Source of the DNA: an uncultured Paracoccaceae bacterium
Lineage (GTDB): Bacteria > Pseudomonadota > Alphaproteobacteria > Rhodobacterales > Rhodobacteraceae
Direction of reading: 5' to 3'
Length of the DNA stretch: 64,000 nucleotides
Assembly: GCA_947503175.1 (NCBI GenBank)
Contig: CANNCO010000003.1
Location: forward strand, 503,501-567,500
Below are positions 38,065 to 47,163 of this stretch, one piece after another. A program made the translations under genes and the position numbers. The notes below the pieces were generated by a model that did no database searches, was not told where the DNA came from, and saw only the letters and a list, made by a program, of their open reading frames with translations. The number at the start of each line of letters is the position of its first letter. The stretch's first letter is position 1.

Positions 38065-39354
38065 TCATTTTCCGATACAGAAACTCAGGAATATCTCGTC
38101 CAGAATTTGTTCAACATCAACCCGGCCAACCAGAGAATCTAGTTTGTGCATTGCTCTGTAGAGGTCTTCGACAGCATATTCAATTTTCGATGGTTCGTCA
38201 GAAAGAGTTCTTATCGCAGCAACTATGAACTCCAGCGCGTCCGCGATTGCCATCCTTTGCCTCGTTCGGATAGCGATCCCGGAACCAGTCGCCCTTTGCT
38301 CGAGAGTATCCGCGAGCGAGTCGATCAGTTCCGCGATGCCCTTCTCTGTCGTTCCAGAAACACTTGGAAGTTCTCCTTCATAGAGGTCGCCCTTCCCAAC
38401 GAGGATGATATCATCTGGTTTCGGCTCAATTATCGGATCAGAATCATCGGGTGAAAGCAAAATGATCCGAAGGTCTGCAGATTCTGCCCTTTTGAGCGCG
38501 CGTTCGATTCCCAGCGCCTCAATCACATCCATTGTATCACGTAATCCAGCAGTATCCAGCAACGTGACCGGCAGCCCCCGAAGATCCAGGCGAACCTCGA
38601 GCACATCTCGTGTCGTTCCGGCGACTTCCGAGGTTATTGCCACATCACGTCCTGCGATCGAATTCAGAAGCGTTGATTTTCCGACATTGGGGGCACCAAC
38701 GATGGCGACCTCAAAGCCCTCTTGAACTCTCTCGGAAACGGCAGATGCACTCACTTCGCGCCTTAACTGCTCAGCAAGCATCCCCAAGATCTTAGCAACC
38801 TCTGGGGTCACATCCTCCGGAACATCCTCGTCTGCGAAGTCTATTGTTGCTTCCAGAAGCGCAGCCGCTCTTATCAGGTTGGCGCGCCAGATTTCAGCCG
38901 TGTCCCCAAGTACACCGGACAGAACCCGAAGCGCCTGAAGTCTTTGAGCCTCTGTCTCGGCTTCAATCAGATCTGCTAGGCCCTCTACCTGTGCGAGGTC
39001 GAGTTTGTCGTTCTCGAGTGCCCATCGGGTAAACTCACCGGGCTCGGCCAACCGGGTGTTCTCAAAGCCAGCCAACACATCCAGAACTGCATTGACAACC
39101 GCAAGACTCCCATGAAGGTGAAGCTCAACCGTCTCTTCACCCGTAAAGCTTGCACCTTTTTCGAATGCCAAGACCAAAGCTGTATCCAGATGTCGTCCCG
39201 TCTTGTCACGCAGAACGCGAACCGACGGCCTACCAACAGGCACTGGTTTTGATACGAGATCTTCGAGGATCTGGAACGAACGGGCGCCAGAGATCCGAAC
39301 AACAGCCACGCCGGATTTCACTCGTCCACTGGCGAGTGCAAAAATGGTATCCAT
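38065..39354 (-). CDS. mnmE: tRNA modification GTPase MnmE
   Basis: 429 residues. The N-terminal formyl-THF domain (DTIFALASGRVKSGVAVVRI) is followed by a helical region and the inserted G domain with P-loop GAPNVGKSTLLNSIAGRDVA, TSEVAGTTRDV, LLDTAGLRD, then the essential C-terminal FCIGK motif. It partners MnmG in making cmnm5U34. First gene of the mnmE-mnmG-rsmG-parA-parB series; 29 bp after rho's stop on the same strand. Confidence 0.97.
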   Translation of the reverse strand: MDTIFALASGRVKSGVAVVRISGARSFQILEDLVSKPVPVGRPSVRVLRDKTGRHLDTALVLAFEKGASFTGEETVELHLHGSLAVVNAVLDVLAGFENTRLAEPGEFTRWALENDKLDLAQVEGLADLIEAETEAQRLQALRVLSGVLGDTAEIWRANLIRAAALLEATIDFADEDVPEDVTPEVAKILGMLAEQLRREVSASAVSERVQEGFEVAIVGAPNVGKSTLLNSIAGRDVAITSEVAGTTRDVLEVRLDLRGLPVTLLDTAGLRDTMDVIEALGIERALKRAESADLRIILLSPDDSDPIIEPKPDDIILVGKGDLYEGELPSVSGTTEKGIAELIDSLADTLEQRATGSGIAIRTRQRMAIADALEFIVAAIRTLSDEPSKIEYAVEDLYRAMHKLDSLVGRVDVEQILDEIFLSFCIGK

Positions 39355-39383
39355 AGCCTTAAACCATTGTTTTTAAACAATAG

Positions 39384-40652
39384 TTACGTGTTCATTGAGT
39401 CAAAGAAGTCGGAGTTTGTCTTCGTCTGCTTTAGTTTTGAAAGCAGGAACTCAATGGCATCTGTCGTTCCCATCGGGTTCAGGATACGCCTGAGAACGAA
39501 CGTCTTCTGGAGATCGACCTTATCAACAAGAAGCTCTTCTTTGCGTGTTCCTGACTTGAGAATATCCATCGCCGGGAACACCCGCTTGTCGGCAACTTTC
39601 CGATCCAGAACAATTTCAGAGTTACCGGTGCCTTTGAACTCTTCAAAGATAACCTCGTCCATCCGGCTTCCCGTATCAATCAAGGCCGTCGCGATGATTG
39701 TGAGCGACCCGCCCTCTTCAATGTTCCGAGCAGCACCAAAGAAGCGTTTCGGACGTTGCAAGGCATTTGCATCCACGCCGCCGGTCAATACTTTGCCAGA
39801 GGATGGAACGACAGTATTGAAAGCACGGCCGAGGCGCGTAATCGAGTCCAGAAGAATGACGACATCGCGCTTATGCTCTACAAGTCTTTTCGCTTTTTCG
39901 ATAACCATCTCAGATACGGCGACATGGCGCGTTGCCGGCTCATCGAAAGTCGATGAGATGACTTCGCCCTTCACAGATCTCTGCATGTCGGTCACTTCTT
40001 CCGGTCGCTCATCGATCAGAAGCACGATAAGATAGCACTCAGAGTGATTGAGTTCGATCGAATGCGCGATGTTCTGTAGCAAGACAGTCTTACCGGTCCG
40101 CGGCGGTGCGACAATCAGACAACGCTGCCCCTTTCCGATCGGCGCAACAAGATCGATTATTCTCGCCGAGCGATCTTTGATCGTCGGATCTTCGATTTCC
40201 ATCTTGAGACGCTCATCGGGATAAAGCGGCGTCAGGTTATCAAAAGCGACTTTATGACGCGCTTTCTCGGGATCTTCGAAGTTAATCCGTTCGACGCTCG
40301 TAAGTGCAAAGTAGCGTTCAGTGTCGTTTGGCGCACGAATGACCCCCTCGATCGAATCGCCAGTTCGAAGCGAATACTGTCGTATCATGTCCGGCGATAC
40401 ATAGATGTCATCGGGTCCTGGCAAGTAATTCGCCTCGGGCGACCGTAGGAATCCGAATCCATCCTGAAGGACTTCAAGAACTCCGTCGCCACCGATAACC
40501 CAGTCTTCCTCGGCCCTTTCCTTCAGGATCGAGAACATCATGTCACCCTTGCGCATGGTCGACGCGTTCTCGATTTCAAGCTCTTCTGCTAACGCAAGAA
40601 GATCCTTTGGGCTTTGTGCCTTAAGGTCAGAAAGGTTCAGTCGATCGCTCAT
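39384..40652 (-). CDS. rho: Transcription termination factor Rho
   Basis: 422 residues from ATG 40652, which has AAGGA upstream; an ATG at 40688 gives a poorly supported extension. RNA-binding OB fold in the first third ([27 protein letters not shown]), then the hexameric ATPase with Walker [39 protein letters not shown] and the conserved RRIFPAMDI-like [19 protein letters not shown]. Rho often borders the alphaproteobacterial origin together with hem genes. Confidence 0.96.
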   Translation of the reverse strand: MSDRLNLSDLKAQSPKDLLALAEELEIENASTMRKGDMMFSILKERAEEDWVIGGDGVLEVLQDGFGFLRSPEANYLPGPDDIYVSPDMIRQYSLRTGDSIEGVIRAPNDTERYFALTSVERINFEDPEKARHKVAFDNLTPLYPDERLKMEIEDPTIKDRSARIIDLVAPIGKGQRCLIVAPPRTGKTVLLQNIAHSIELNHSECYLIVLLIDERPEEVTDMQRSVKGEVISSTFDEPATRHVAVSEMVIEKAKRLVEHKRDVVILLDSITRLGRAFNTVVPSSGKVLTGGVDANALQRPKRFFGAARNIEEGGSLTIIATALIDTGSRMDEVIFEEFKGTGNSEIVLDRKVADKRVFPAMDILKSGTRKEELLVDKVDLQKTFVLRRILNPMGTTDAIEFLLSKLKQTKTNSDFFDSMNT

Positions 40653-40770
40653 GGGGAGTCCTTGCATACTGGCTCTGTTGCCAGACATGACGTTTCATAA
40701 TGGAAAATCGCACAACCGGACGGTTGAACACGTTAGATATGTTGGACAACGCCCGAGGTCAATGAATTGA

Positions 40771-41223
40771 TCAGAACGGACGCGCAATGACAGAGATGAC
40801 AATCACTATCAGAAGAAGAGTCGGAACTTCGTTTGCAATCCTGTAGCTTCTGCCAGTTCGAGTATTGGTACCTGCCGCAAACTCCTTCCGGCGAGCAGAA
40901 CACCACATATGAAACCATGTCATACCGATGATTGCAGCCAGCTTTGTCCAGGGCCAGATCGCAGCCCAGTCAACGACACCAGGAGTTATCGCCAGAGCTA
41001 GGCCAAAGAGCCATGTTGCGATCATCGCCGGCGCCATAATGGCACGAAGAAGACGTCGTTCCATGGTCTGAAACAACTCATCAAGTTCCGAACCAACGCT
41101 TCCTTTCTCTGCGTGATAAACGAAGAGTCTTGGCAGGTAGAAAAGCCCTGCCATCCAAGCAACGACCGAAATTACATGTAATGTCTTTGTCCAGGGGTAT
41201 GTCATCGACAGCAGATCGATCAT
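40771..41223 (-). CDS. hemJ: Protoporphyrinogen IX oxidase HemJ
   Basis: 150 residues from ATG 41223 with 4 membrane helices. Starts MIDLLSMTYPWTKTLHVISVVAWMAGLFYLPRLFVYHAE, where the early histidine and the LPRLFVYH histidine match the HemJ heme and substrate residues. FKLWLAL-like elements (MIATWLFGLAL) and PWTKLAAIIGMTWFHMW follow. Oxidises protoporphyrinogen to protoporphyrin in heme and bacteriochlorophyll synthesis. A longer frame back to 41334 runs into the proposed origin and is not supported. Confidence 0.92.
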   Translation of the reverse strand: MIDLLSMTYPWTKTLHVISVVAWMAGLFYLPRLFVYHAEKGSVGSELDELFQTMERRLLRAIMAPAMIATWLFGLALAITPGVVDWAAIWPWTKLAAIIGMTWFHMWCSARRKEFAAGTNTRTGRSYRIANEVPTLLLIVIVISVIARPF

Positions 41224-41602
41224 GAGCAGGTCGTTCCTCCTGGACCTTCTAATATAAAGAAAAGAGAGAAGAGAAAATGTAGTATTGGTAGGAGCTTGGG
41301 ATATTGGGGATAAGAATTCTAACCACAGATCCATCCACAGGTATCAAGTGCCTATCTTCGCAGAAAGAACCGCAGATAAATTATTATATTACAATATCTT
41401 AAGTAAAAAATGTACTTCTGGAAAACAGTACTCGATTAGATCAGAGTAAACTTGTCCACGAACGTCTAAGCAGATATCCCATGGGGAAAACTTGGTGAAC
41501 TCTGCCGCGGTATGAGGCCTGTGTTTGGTTGTTCCAGACGTCCGCTAGGTCGTACCAACAACATCCCAGCGTTCTTCACCGGCCTATCCATAGGAACATA
41601 CC
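41224..41602. other. Probable chromosomal replication origin (oriC) region
   Basis: 379 bp with no gene, at the point where transcription direction switches: ~7.4 kb of leftward genes on one side, ~2.7 kb of rightward genes on the other. The core 41374-41411 is strongly AT-rich (ATAAATTATTATATTACAAT...), unlike the GC-rich surroundings. DnaA-box-like 9-mers: TGGGGATAA (41305-41313, one mismatch from TGTGGATAA), CTAACCACA (41319-41327), CCATCCACA (41331-41339), TTGTCCACG (41452-41460), the last three with two mismatches to TTATCCACA. Neighbouring parAB, parS, gidAB, rho and maf fit a conserved alphaproteobacterial origin setting. No GANTC site seen inside. Confidence 0.75.
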
Positions 41603-42205
41603 ATGATCAAACCATTGGTCCTTGCTTCAAACTCTCGAACCAGACGGGCACTTCTTGAAAACGCGGGTGTCGATCATGTTGTGTACCCGGTTTCGATAGA
41701 CGAGGAATCGCTTCGTGAAAGCCTCGCAGAAGATGGAGTAACTCCCCGCGACATGGCGGATTATCTTGCTGAAATGAAGTCTTTGCGAGCAAGTGGTTCT
41801 TTCACAGGCGATGGTATCATTCTTGGGTGCGATCAGATTCTCGATTTTCAGGGTGCGTCATTGGCGAAAGCCAAGACGATCAGCGATGCTAAGTCCCAGC
41901 TTCGCCAGCTTTCAGGTCAGCAGCACCGGCTGCATTCCGCTGCGGTCTTGTATGAAGGTGGCAAGCCTGTCTGGCGGCACGTCGGCACTACGGTGCTACA
42001 TATGCGTCAGCTATCTCCAGACTTCATCGATCAGTACCTGGAAAGAAACTGGGAGACTGTCCAACACTCGGTCGGCGGGTACTTGATTGAAAAGGAAGGC
42101 GTTCGGCTATTCAGTCGTATCGATGGTAGCCACTTCGTGATTATGGGGCTCCCACTCTTGGACATATTGTCTTATCTGGCACTCAGGGGAATCCTGACGA
42201 CATGA
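41603..42205 (+). CDS. maf: Maf-family nucleoside triphosphate pyrophosphatase
   Basis: 200 residues. Motifs: LVLASNSRTRRALLENAGV (phosphate loop), SIDEESL, ILGCDQILDF (catalytic aspartate) and QQHRLHSAAVLYEGG, plus GGYLIEKEGVRLF. Maf proteins hydrolyse dTTP/UTP or modified nucleotides and were first named as septum inhibitors. The first gene right of the proposed origin; ATGA overlap with aroE. Confidence 0.92.
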   Translation: MIKPLVLASNSRTRRALLENAGVDHVVYPVSIDEESLRESLAEDGVTPRDMADYLAEMKSLRASGSFTGDGIILGCDQILDFQGASLAKAKTISDAKSQLRQLSGQQHRLHSAAVLYEGGKPVWRHVGTTVLHMRQLSPDFIDQYLERNWETVQHSVGGYLIEKEGVRLFSRIDGSHFVIMGLPLLDILSYLALRGILTT

Positions 42206-43038
42206 GTGGAGATACAATTCCTTTGGCTGGGGTGATCGGATCACCGATTGCACACTCGCGGTCTCCAAAGCTCCACGGATACTGGCTCGAACGGTATGGC
42301 CTTCACGGTCATTACATCCCCATGGATATCGCACATGCCGACCTTGCCAACGCTGTCAAGACTTTGCCTTCGCTTGGTTTCGTTGGCGTCAATGTGACGA
42401 TACCGCATAAGATATCTGTTCTCGGTCTCGCGGACAGCGTTTCAGACAGAGCTTCGCTGATCGGTGCAGCGAATACATTGACGTATCAAAGCGACGGGAA
42501 ACTCCATGCTGACAACACTGACGGCTACGGTTTTCTCGAGAATCTAAGATCAGGCGCGCCCGACTGGGATCCCGAAGCGGGGCCAGCTCTTGTTTTAGGC
42601 GCTGGTGGCGCTGCGCGGGCAGTCATTGCGGCCCTTCTTGGAGCGGGAACGCGAGAAGTTCGGATTTCGAACCGCACGCGTGCACGAGGGGACGCGCTTC
42701 GGGCGAAGTTCGGTAACCGGATCGCGGTGTACGACTGGGTTCAGGCAGGGAATGCGGTCGAGGGTGCCGCGACAGTTGTAAATACCACATCTCTTGGCAT
42801 GGAAGGAAAGGCTGAGTTCCGTGTTCCGTTGGATGGTCTTGATCCGTCTGCAATCGTTACAGATCTGGTCTACACACCGCTTGAGACGACACTGTTGAAG
42901 AGAGCACGAGACGCCGGGTGTACGACAGTAGATGGTCTTGGGATGCTGCTTCATCAAGCAACGCCAGGGTTCGAACGTTGGTTTGGGGTCAAGCCAGAGG
43001 TCGACGAAGAAACAAGAAGAGTGATGCTGGAACCGTGA
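42202..43038 (+). CDS. aroE: Shikimate 5-dehydrogenase
   Basis: NADPH-dependent reduction of 3-dehydroshikimate in aromatic amino acid synthesis. 278 residues. Substrate-binding GVIGSPIAHSRSPKLHGYWL, VGVNVTIPHK (catalytic lysine), GAANTL and DNTDGYGF, then the NADP motif LVLGAGGAARAVIAAL and NRTRARGDAL, ending in GLGMLLHQATPGFERWFG. GTG of coaE overlaps its stop. Confidence 0.96.
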   Translation: MSGDTIPLAGVIGSPIAHSRSPKLHGYWLERYGLHGHYIPMDIAHADLANAVKTLPSLGFVGVNVTIPHKISVLGLADSVSDRASLIGAANTLTYQSDGKLHADNTDGYGFLENLRSGAPDWDPEAGPALVLGAGGAARAVIAALLGAGTREVRISNRTRARGDALRAKFGNRIAVYDWVQAGNAVEGAATVVNTTSLGMEGKAEFRVPLDGLDPSAIVTDLVYTPLETTLLKRARDAGCTTVDGLGMLLHQATPGFERWFGVKPEVDEETRRVMLEP

Positions 43039-43631
43039 CCAAGTCCTTTCTTCTTGGCCTTACCGGCTCGGTCGGTATGGGAAAGACTACAACTGCCAAC
43101 ATGTTTGCCGATTTGGGGATTCCTGTCTGGGATGCAGATAAAGTTGTTCACGCGCTCTACGATGTCGGTGGCGCGGCCGTCGAACCAGTCTCGGCGCTTG
43201 CGCCAGAAGCATTGCAGGATGGAAAAATCGACAGAAAAGTCCTTTCAGACTGGCTTGCCGAGAGTCCCGGCCGTTTCGCAGAACTCCAAGCGATCGTTCA
43301 CCCCTTGGTTGCCGCCGATCGCAAGAACTTCATCGAACAATCAGAGAGTCCAATAATTGTCCTAGACATCCCCCTTCTCTTCGAGACGAAGGCAGAAGAT
43401 ACCGTTGATGCAGTCGCGGTGGTTTCGACGTCGGTCGAAACGCAACGCAAAAGAGTAATGCAACGGCGGGGCATGAACATCGAGCGTTTTCAGACTCTCC
43501 TTGACCGGCAGATGCCAGATGTCGAGAAGAGAAAACGTGCAACTTATGTGATCGATACCTCGTCTCTTGAATCAGCGCGCTCCGCGGTAGAGAGTATCGT
43601 CGAAAACATCAGGAATTCCCGGAATGCGTGA
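43035..43631 (+). CDS. coaE: Dephospho-CoA kinase
   Basis: 198 residues from GTG 43035 (overlapping the aroE stop as GTGA). P-loop GLTGSVGMGKTTTANMF; VWDADKVVHALY; HPLVAADRKNFIEQ; IIVLDIPLLFETKAEDTVDAVAVV and the RMMQRRGMN-like RVMQRRGMNIERFQTLLDRQM. Performs the last step of CoA synthesis. A longer frame back to 42918 lies inside aroE and is rejected. Overlaps dnaQ by 8 nt. Confidence 0.95.
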   Translation: MTKSFLLGLTGSVGMGKTTTANMFADLGIPVWDADKVVHALYDVGGAAVEPVSALAPEALQDGKIDRKVLSDWLAESPGRFAELQAIVHPLVAADRKNFIEQSESPIIVLDIPLLFETKAEDTVDAVAVVSTSVETQRKRVMQRRGMNIERFQTLLDRQMPDVEKRKRATYVIDTSSLESARSAVESIVENIRNSRNA

Positions 43632-44310
43632 GATAGTCCTCGACACCGAAACGACAGGGTTTGACCCGGAGGCGGGCGACCGGATAGTCGAGATCGGCGC
43701 AGTAGAACTCATCCGCCATGTCCCAACAGGGCGCACTTTTCATCAGTATATAAACCCCGAACGTGACGTTCCCGAAGAGGCGCGCGCGGTTCATGGACTT
43801 GATGAGGGTTTCCTACGCGACAAACCAGTATTCCGGGATGTCAGTCAGGTATTTATCGACTTCATCGGAAATGACAAGCTCGTCATCCACAACGCGGCAT
43901 TTGATATGAAGTTCCTCAATGCGGAACTGAGCTGGATAGGCGCCCGGCAGATTCCTTGGGAGAACGCCATTGATACACTTCAGATGGCGCGTAGAAAGTT
44001 TCCCGGATCTCCTGCGTCGCTAGATGCGCTCTGCCGCAGGTTTGGGATCGACAACTCGTCCCGAACGCTTCACGGGGCACTTCTTGATAGTGAGATCCTT
44101 GCCGAAGTTTACCTAGAGCTCATTGGCGGAAGACAGCCGGATTTTGCGCTTTCAACAGAACAAAAGCCCACAGTCATCGAAAGATCAGATTCTTGGCGAC
44201 CAAGTGCTCGGAGCAAACCATTGCCTTTGCGGCTATCCGAGAAAGAGCTCGAAGCGCATCGAGAACTCGTTGAGTCAATCGGCGATAACGCAATCTGGAA
44301 GGCAATTTGA
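43624..44310 (+). CDS. dnaQ: DNA polymerase III epsilon subunit (3'-5' proofreading exonuclease)
   Basis: 228 residues. ExoI motif REIVLDTETTGFDPEAGDRIVEIGAVEL, Exo II with HNAAFDMKFLNAEL, and ExoIII HGALLDSEILAEVYLEL, the DEDDh arrangement. The C-terminal ~45 residues should bind the alpha subunit. Located next to the origin, with maf-aroE-coaE-dnaQ as one overlapping operon. Its stop abuts the end of secB on the opposite strand. Confidence 0.96.
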   Translation: MREIVLDTETTGFDPEAGDRIVEIGAVELIRHVPTGRTFHQYINPERDVPEEARAVHGLDEGFLRDKPVFRDVSQVFIDFIGNDKLVIHNAAFDMKFLNAELSWIGARQIPWENAIDTLQMARRKFPGSPASLDALCRRFGIDNSSRTLHGALLDSEILAEVYLELIGGRQPDFALSTEQKPTVIERSDSWRPSARSKPLPLRLSEKELEAHRELVESIGDNAIWKAI

Positions 44311-44817
44311 TTACGCTTCTGGTTCTTTCGCAGCTTCCGCAGCTTGGCGTTGCAGCAGTGTCTGTCGATATAGCTGCACGAAATCAATCACTTCCAGGTT
44401 CAGTTGAGGAAACCCTCCGTCGCGGGTCACATCGCTTACAATTCGGCGCACAAACGGAAAGAGCATTCGCGGACATTCGATCAAGAGGAATGGGTGAAGT
44501 TGTTCATCGGGAACGTTCTCGATCAGAAATATCCCACCATACTCCATCTCAAGCGCAAAAAGCGTGGTCCCGTCCGATCTGTTCTTTGACGTGATCATGT
44601 ACTTGCTGATGATCTCGTACTGGTTATCGACGCTGCGTTTTTTAGCGTCCAGTGCGACCTGAACCTGAGTATCGGGGGTGACTTCGCCCTGCACACCTTT
44701 TTGCGCAACGATGTTCTCAAATGACAGATCACGAATGAACTGTGCCATGATCTGCAACTTCGGTTGCGTGGCTGCGTCGGAAAGATTTGCAGCGCCGCCA
44801 TTTGCAGTCTCGGCCAT
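44311..44817 (-). CDS. secB: Protein-export chaperone SecB
   Basis: 168 residues. The core IMAQFIRDLSFENIVAQKG is the SecB start signature, with VDNQYEIISKYMITSK and GGIFLIENVPDEQLHPFLLIECPRMLFPFVRRIVSDVTRDGGFPQLNLE (cited in parts) forming the tetramer and substrate groove. Keeps exported proteins unfolded for SecA. Runs in the same direction as fxsA (59 bp upstream). Confidence 0.96.
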   Translation of the reverse strand: MAETANGGAANLSDAATQPKLQIMAQFIRDLSFENIVAQKGVQGEVTPDTQVQVALDAKKRSVDNQYEIISKYMITSKNRSDGTTLFALEMEYGGIFLIENVPDEQLHPFLLIECPRMLFPFVRRIVSDVTRDGGFPQLNLEVIDFVQLYRQTLLQRQAAEAAKEPEA

Positions 44818-44876
44818 ACTCTGAACTCCCTGATTTGAATTTGTGACGCCGTCCTTAACAGAGGCTCAGGACCGGC

Positions 44877-45356
44877 TCAATGCCGAGTCCAGCCCGAAGA
44901 CTTGCCGCCCGTCTCTGACCGTTGCGACACGTCCTCAAATTCTCCGTCAATCACGATTCCTGAAGTCTCTTCTCTCCGTTGGCTTGTATGTCCATAAGTA
45001 AAATGAGTTTGACCAACCCGACGCCGAAAATAACGATAGGTAACCGAACGAACCTGCGGGATAAGCAACGCGAACCCGACTGCATCTGTGAAGAAACCCG
45101 GTGTAAGCAATAAAGCGCCGGAAAACAGGATCATCGCACCATGCGCCAATGGTTCCGTTGGGTCTCTCAACTCATCGAAGGAACGGCGAAGTCGCATAAT
45201 AGCCTGAGCGCCCTGACTTCGGACAAGGATCGTACCCAGGACCGCTGTGAGAACAACGATTCCAAGTGTCGGCCAAAGTCCGATCATCCCTCCAACTTGG
45301 ATGAACAAGGCGATCTCAACCAATGGAATCGTCAGAAAAAGAAGAAACAGCCACAT
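44877..45356 (-). CDS. fxsA: FxsA-family membrane protein
   Basis: 159 residues from ATG 45356, with GAGGG upstream; the open frame reaching 45704 is shadow of the opposite gene. Membrane helices WLFLLFLTIPLVEIALFIQV and LWPTLGIVVLTAVLGTIL, then AILFSGALLLTPGFFTDAVGF, all FxsA marks (LTPGFxTD is typical). The tail is hydrophilic and charged. Function is poorly known; overexpression relieves F-plasmid exclusion of phage T7 in E. coli. Divergent from the Tim44-like gene. Confidence 0.9.
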   Translation of the reverse strand: MWLFLLFLTIPLVEIALFIQVGGMIGLWPTLGIVVLTAVLGTILVRSQGAQAIMRLRRSFDELRDPTEPLAHGAMILFSGALLLTPGFFTDAVGFALLIPQVRSVTYRYFRRRVGQTHFTYGHTSQRREETSGIVIDGEFEDVSQRSETGGKSSGWTRH

Positions 45357-45462
45357 GTGACCCTCAATCGTTCTGGCGCTGCGGTAGACTTGCGCCCGTC
45401 GAAGACCTACATAGGGGCCAGACGACGAGATTTCCATTCCAGTGTCCTTAGACGAGGTTTCG

Positions 45463-46131
45463 ATGAGCTCAGCCATCATACAGCTCCTGGTACTTGCCGG
45501 TATCGCGGTGTTTCTGATCCTGCGCCTTCGCAGTGTGCTTGGGACTCGCGATGGTTTTGAAAAGCCTCCCGCACCGCTACCGGGCTCCAGCGAGCGCCGC
45601 CGCAGCGGTCGACCCGAGCTGGATGTGATCGAAGGTGGTCCGGACCGGGATATCACGGACCATGTCGAAGACGGCTCACAAGCGGCGAAAGCACTAGCGG
45701 CCATGAAAATGGCAGAGCCAGGCTTTAACGTAACAGAGTTTCTGGAAGGTGCACGTGGGGCCTATGAGATGATTCTGATGGCCTTCGAGAAAGGCGATAT
45801 CGAGGACGTGAGAGGATTTCTTTCTCCAGAAGTCGCCGACACGTTCGATACAGTAATCGCCGATCGGAAAGCGCAGGGTCTAAGCATTAATGCGAACTTC
45901 GTTGGTGTACGAGAAGTGTCTTTGGCGTCTGCCGAGTTCGACAGAGATTCATCCGAGGGTAACGTCACCGTCCGTCTTGTCGGCGAGCTCACTTCGGTCG
46001 TCACGAATTCGGACGGTGATGTCGTCGAAGGCGACCCGTCAGAGATCAAACGACAGCGAGATGTCTGGACCTTTTCCCGTCGAATGGGTTCCGATGACCC
46101 GAACTGGATTCTGGTAGCGACCGGCGAGTAA
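45463..46131 (+). CDS. Tim44/TimA-domain protein, membrane-anchored
   Basis: 222 residues from ATG 45463 (an in-frame ATG at 45442 adds seven residues; GAGG lies between). One N-terminal membrane helix (AIIQLLVLAGIAVFLILRL), a basic-proline linker, then the Tim44-like domain (~90-222: NVTEFLEGARGAYEMILMAFEKGDIEDVRGFLSPEVADTF, cited in part, and DVWTFSRRMGSDDPNWILVATGE). The bacterial family is called TimA and is related to the mitochondrial import protein; its role in bacteria is not settled. Stop overlaps the mltA start by one base. Confidence 0.88.
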   Translation: MSSAIIQLLVLAGIAVFLILRLRSVLGTRDGFEKPPAPLPGSSERRRSGRPELDVIEGGPDRDITDHVEDGSQAAKALAAMKMAEPGFNVTEFLEGARGAYEMILMAFEKGDIEDVRGFLSPEVADTFDTVIADRKAQGLSINANFVGVREVSLASAEFDRDSSEGNVTVRLVGELTSVVTNSDGDVVEGDPSEIKRQRDVWTFSRRMGSDDPNWILVATGE

Positions 46132-47159
46132 TGCAGGCCCTCTTCGCGGTTGTTTTGATCGCTATATCGATAGTGGGGACAACGGCGATGTCGGACCCAC
46201 GATATACTGTACTGGATTGGTCTGATCTGAGTGGTTGGGATGATGATGACCATCAAGCGGCGCTGAGGGTTTTCAACGAGACTTGCCCAGATCTGGACGA
46301 CGCCGAATGGGCGTCTCTCTGTGCGGTCTCTCAGGAGAACGGTGCTGCTCAATCCTTTTTCGAGCTGTTTTTCCTCCCGGTCTTGATCGAAGATGGCGAC
46401 CCAGCTCTCTTCACCGGATACTACGAACCGGAACTACGCGGATCGAGAACCCCAAACGGCGTTTACCGCTTTCCACTTTACCGCAAGCCACCAGAGATTG
46501 TTCCAGGTCAGCTTTGGCGAACGCGGGAAGAAATTGAGCAGCTAGGCCTGCTGCAAAATCGTGGTCTTGAAATCGCTTGGCTGGACGACCCCGTCGATCG
46601 TTTCTTTTTGCATATTCAGGGCTCTGGCCGCATCAAACTGGCAGATGGCACGTCCATCCGCGTTGGCTACGGTGGCCGTAACGGTCATGATTATCGTTCG
46701 GTCGGAGAGGAAATGGTGCGGAGAGGGCTTTACCAACGGCATCAGGTTTCTGCTGCGACGATCCAGGGCTGGGTCCGTCGGAATCCTGAGGAGGGCCGCC
46801 GCCTTCTGCAGCATAATCCATCTTATATCTTCTTCCGGGAAGTCTCGGAGGTGCCAGCCGACAAGGGTCCTTTGGGCGCGATGAACCGGTCTATCACTGC
46901 CCTTAGATCAATAGCAGTCGATCCGGAGTTCACGCCCTTAGGTGCGCCGGTCTGGATTGAGAAGCTAGGGAAAGACCCGCTCAATAGGTTGATGATAGCT
47001 CAGGATACAGGCTCCGCTATAAAGGGCGCCCAACGTGTCGACGTTTTTTATGGAAGTGGATATGAAGCTGGCAGACGGGCTGGCAGGACTCGCGATCCCG
47101 GTCGGATGATCACACTCTTACCGATTGCTCAGGCACTTTCGAAATCGACGGGCGGGTAG
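46131..47159 (+). CDS. mltA: MltA-type lytic murein transglycosylase
   Basis: 342 residues. The signal peptide MQALFAVVLIAISIVGTTAMS has no lipobox cysteine, so unlike E. coli MltA it is probably soluble in the periplasm. MltA core: LFTGYYEPELRGSRTPNG, DRFFLHIQGSGRIKLADG, and the 3D domain near the C-terminus with ITALRSIAVDPEFTPLGAPV and QDTGSAIKGAQRVDVFYGSG, where the DTG-x-D pair holds the catalytic aspartate. Makes anhydromuropeptides for recycling. Coupled to the Tim44-like gene upstream. Confidence 0.92.
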   Translation: MQALFAVVLIAISIVGTTAMSDPRYTVLDWSDLSGWDDDDHQAALRVFNETCPDLDDAEWASLCAVSQENGAAQSFFELFFLPVLIEDGDPALFTGYYEPELRGSRTPNGVYRFPLYRKPPEIVPGQLWRTREEIEQLGLLQNRGLEIAWLDDPVDRFFLHIQGSGRIKLADGTSIRVGYGGRNGHDYRSVGEEMVRRGLYQRHQVSAATIQGWVRRNPEEGRRLLQHNPSYIFFREVSEVPADKGPLGAMNRSITALRSIAVDPEFTPLGAPVWIEKLGKDPLNRLMIAQDTGSAIKGAQRVDVFYGSGYEAGRRAGRTRDPGRMITLLPIAQALSKSTGG

Positions 47160-47163
47160 TCCG

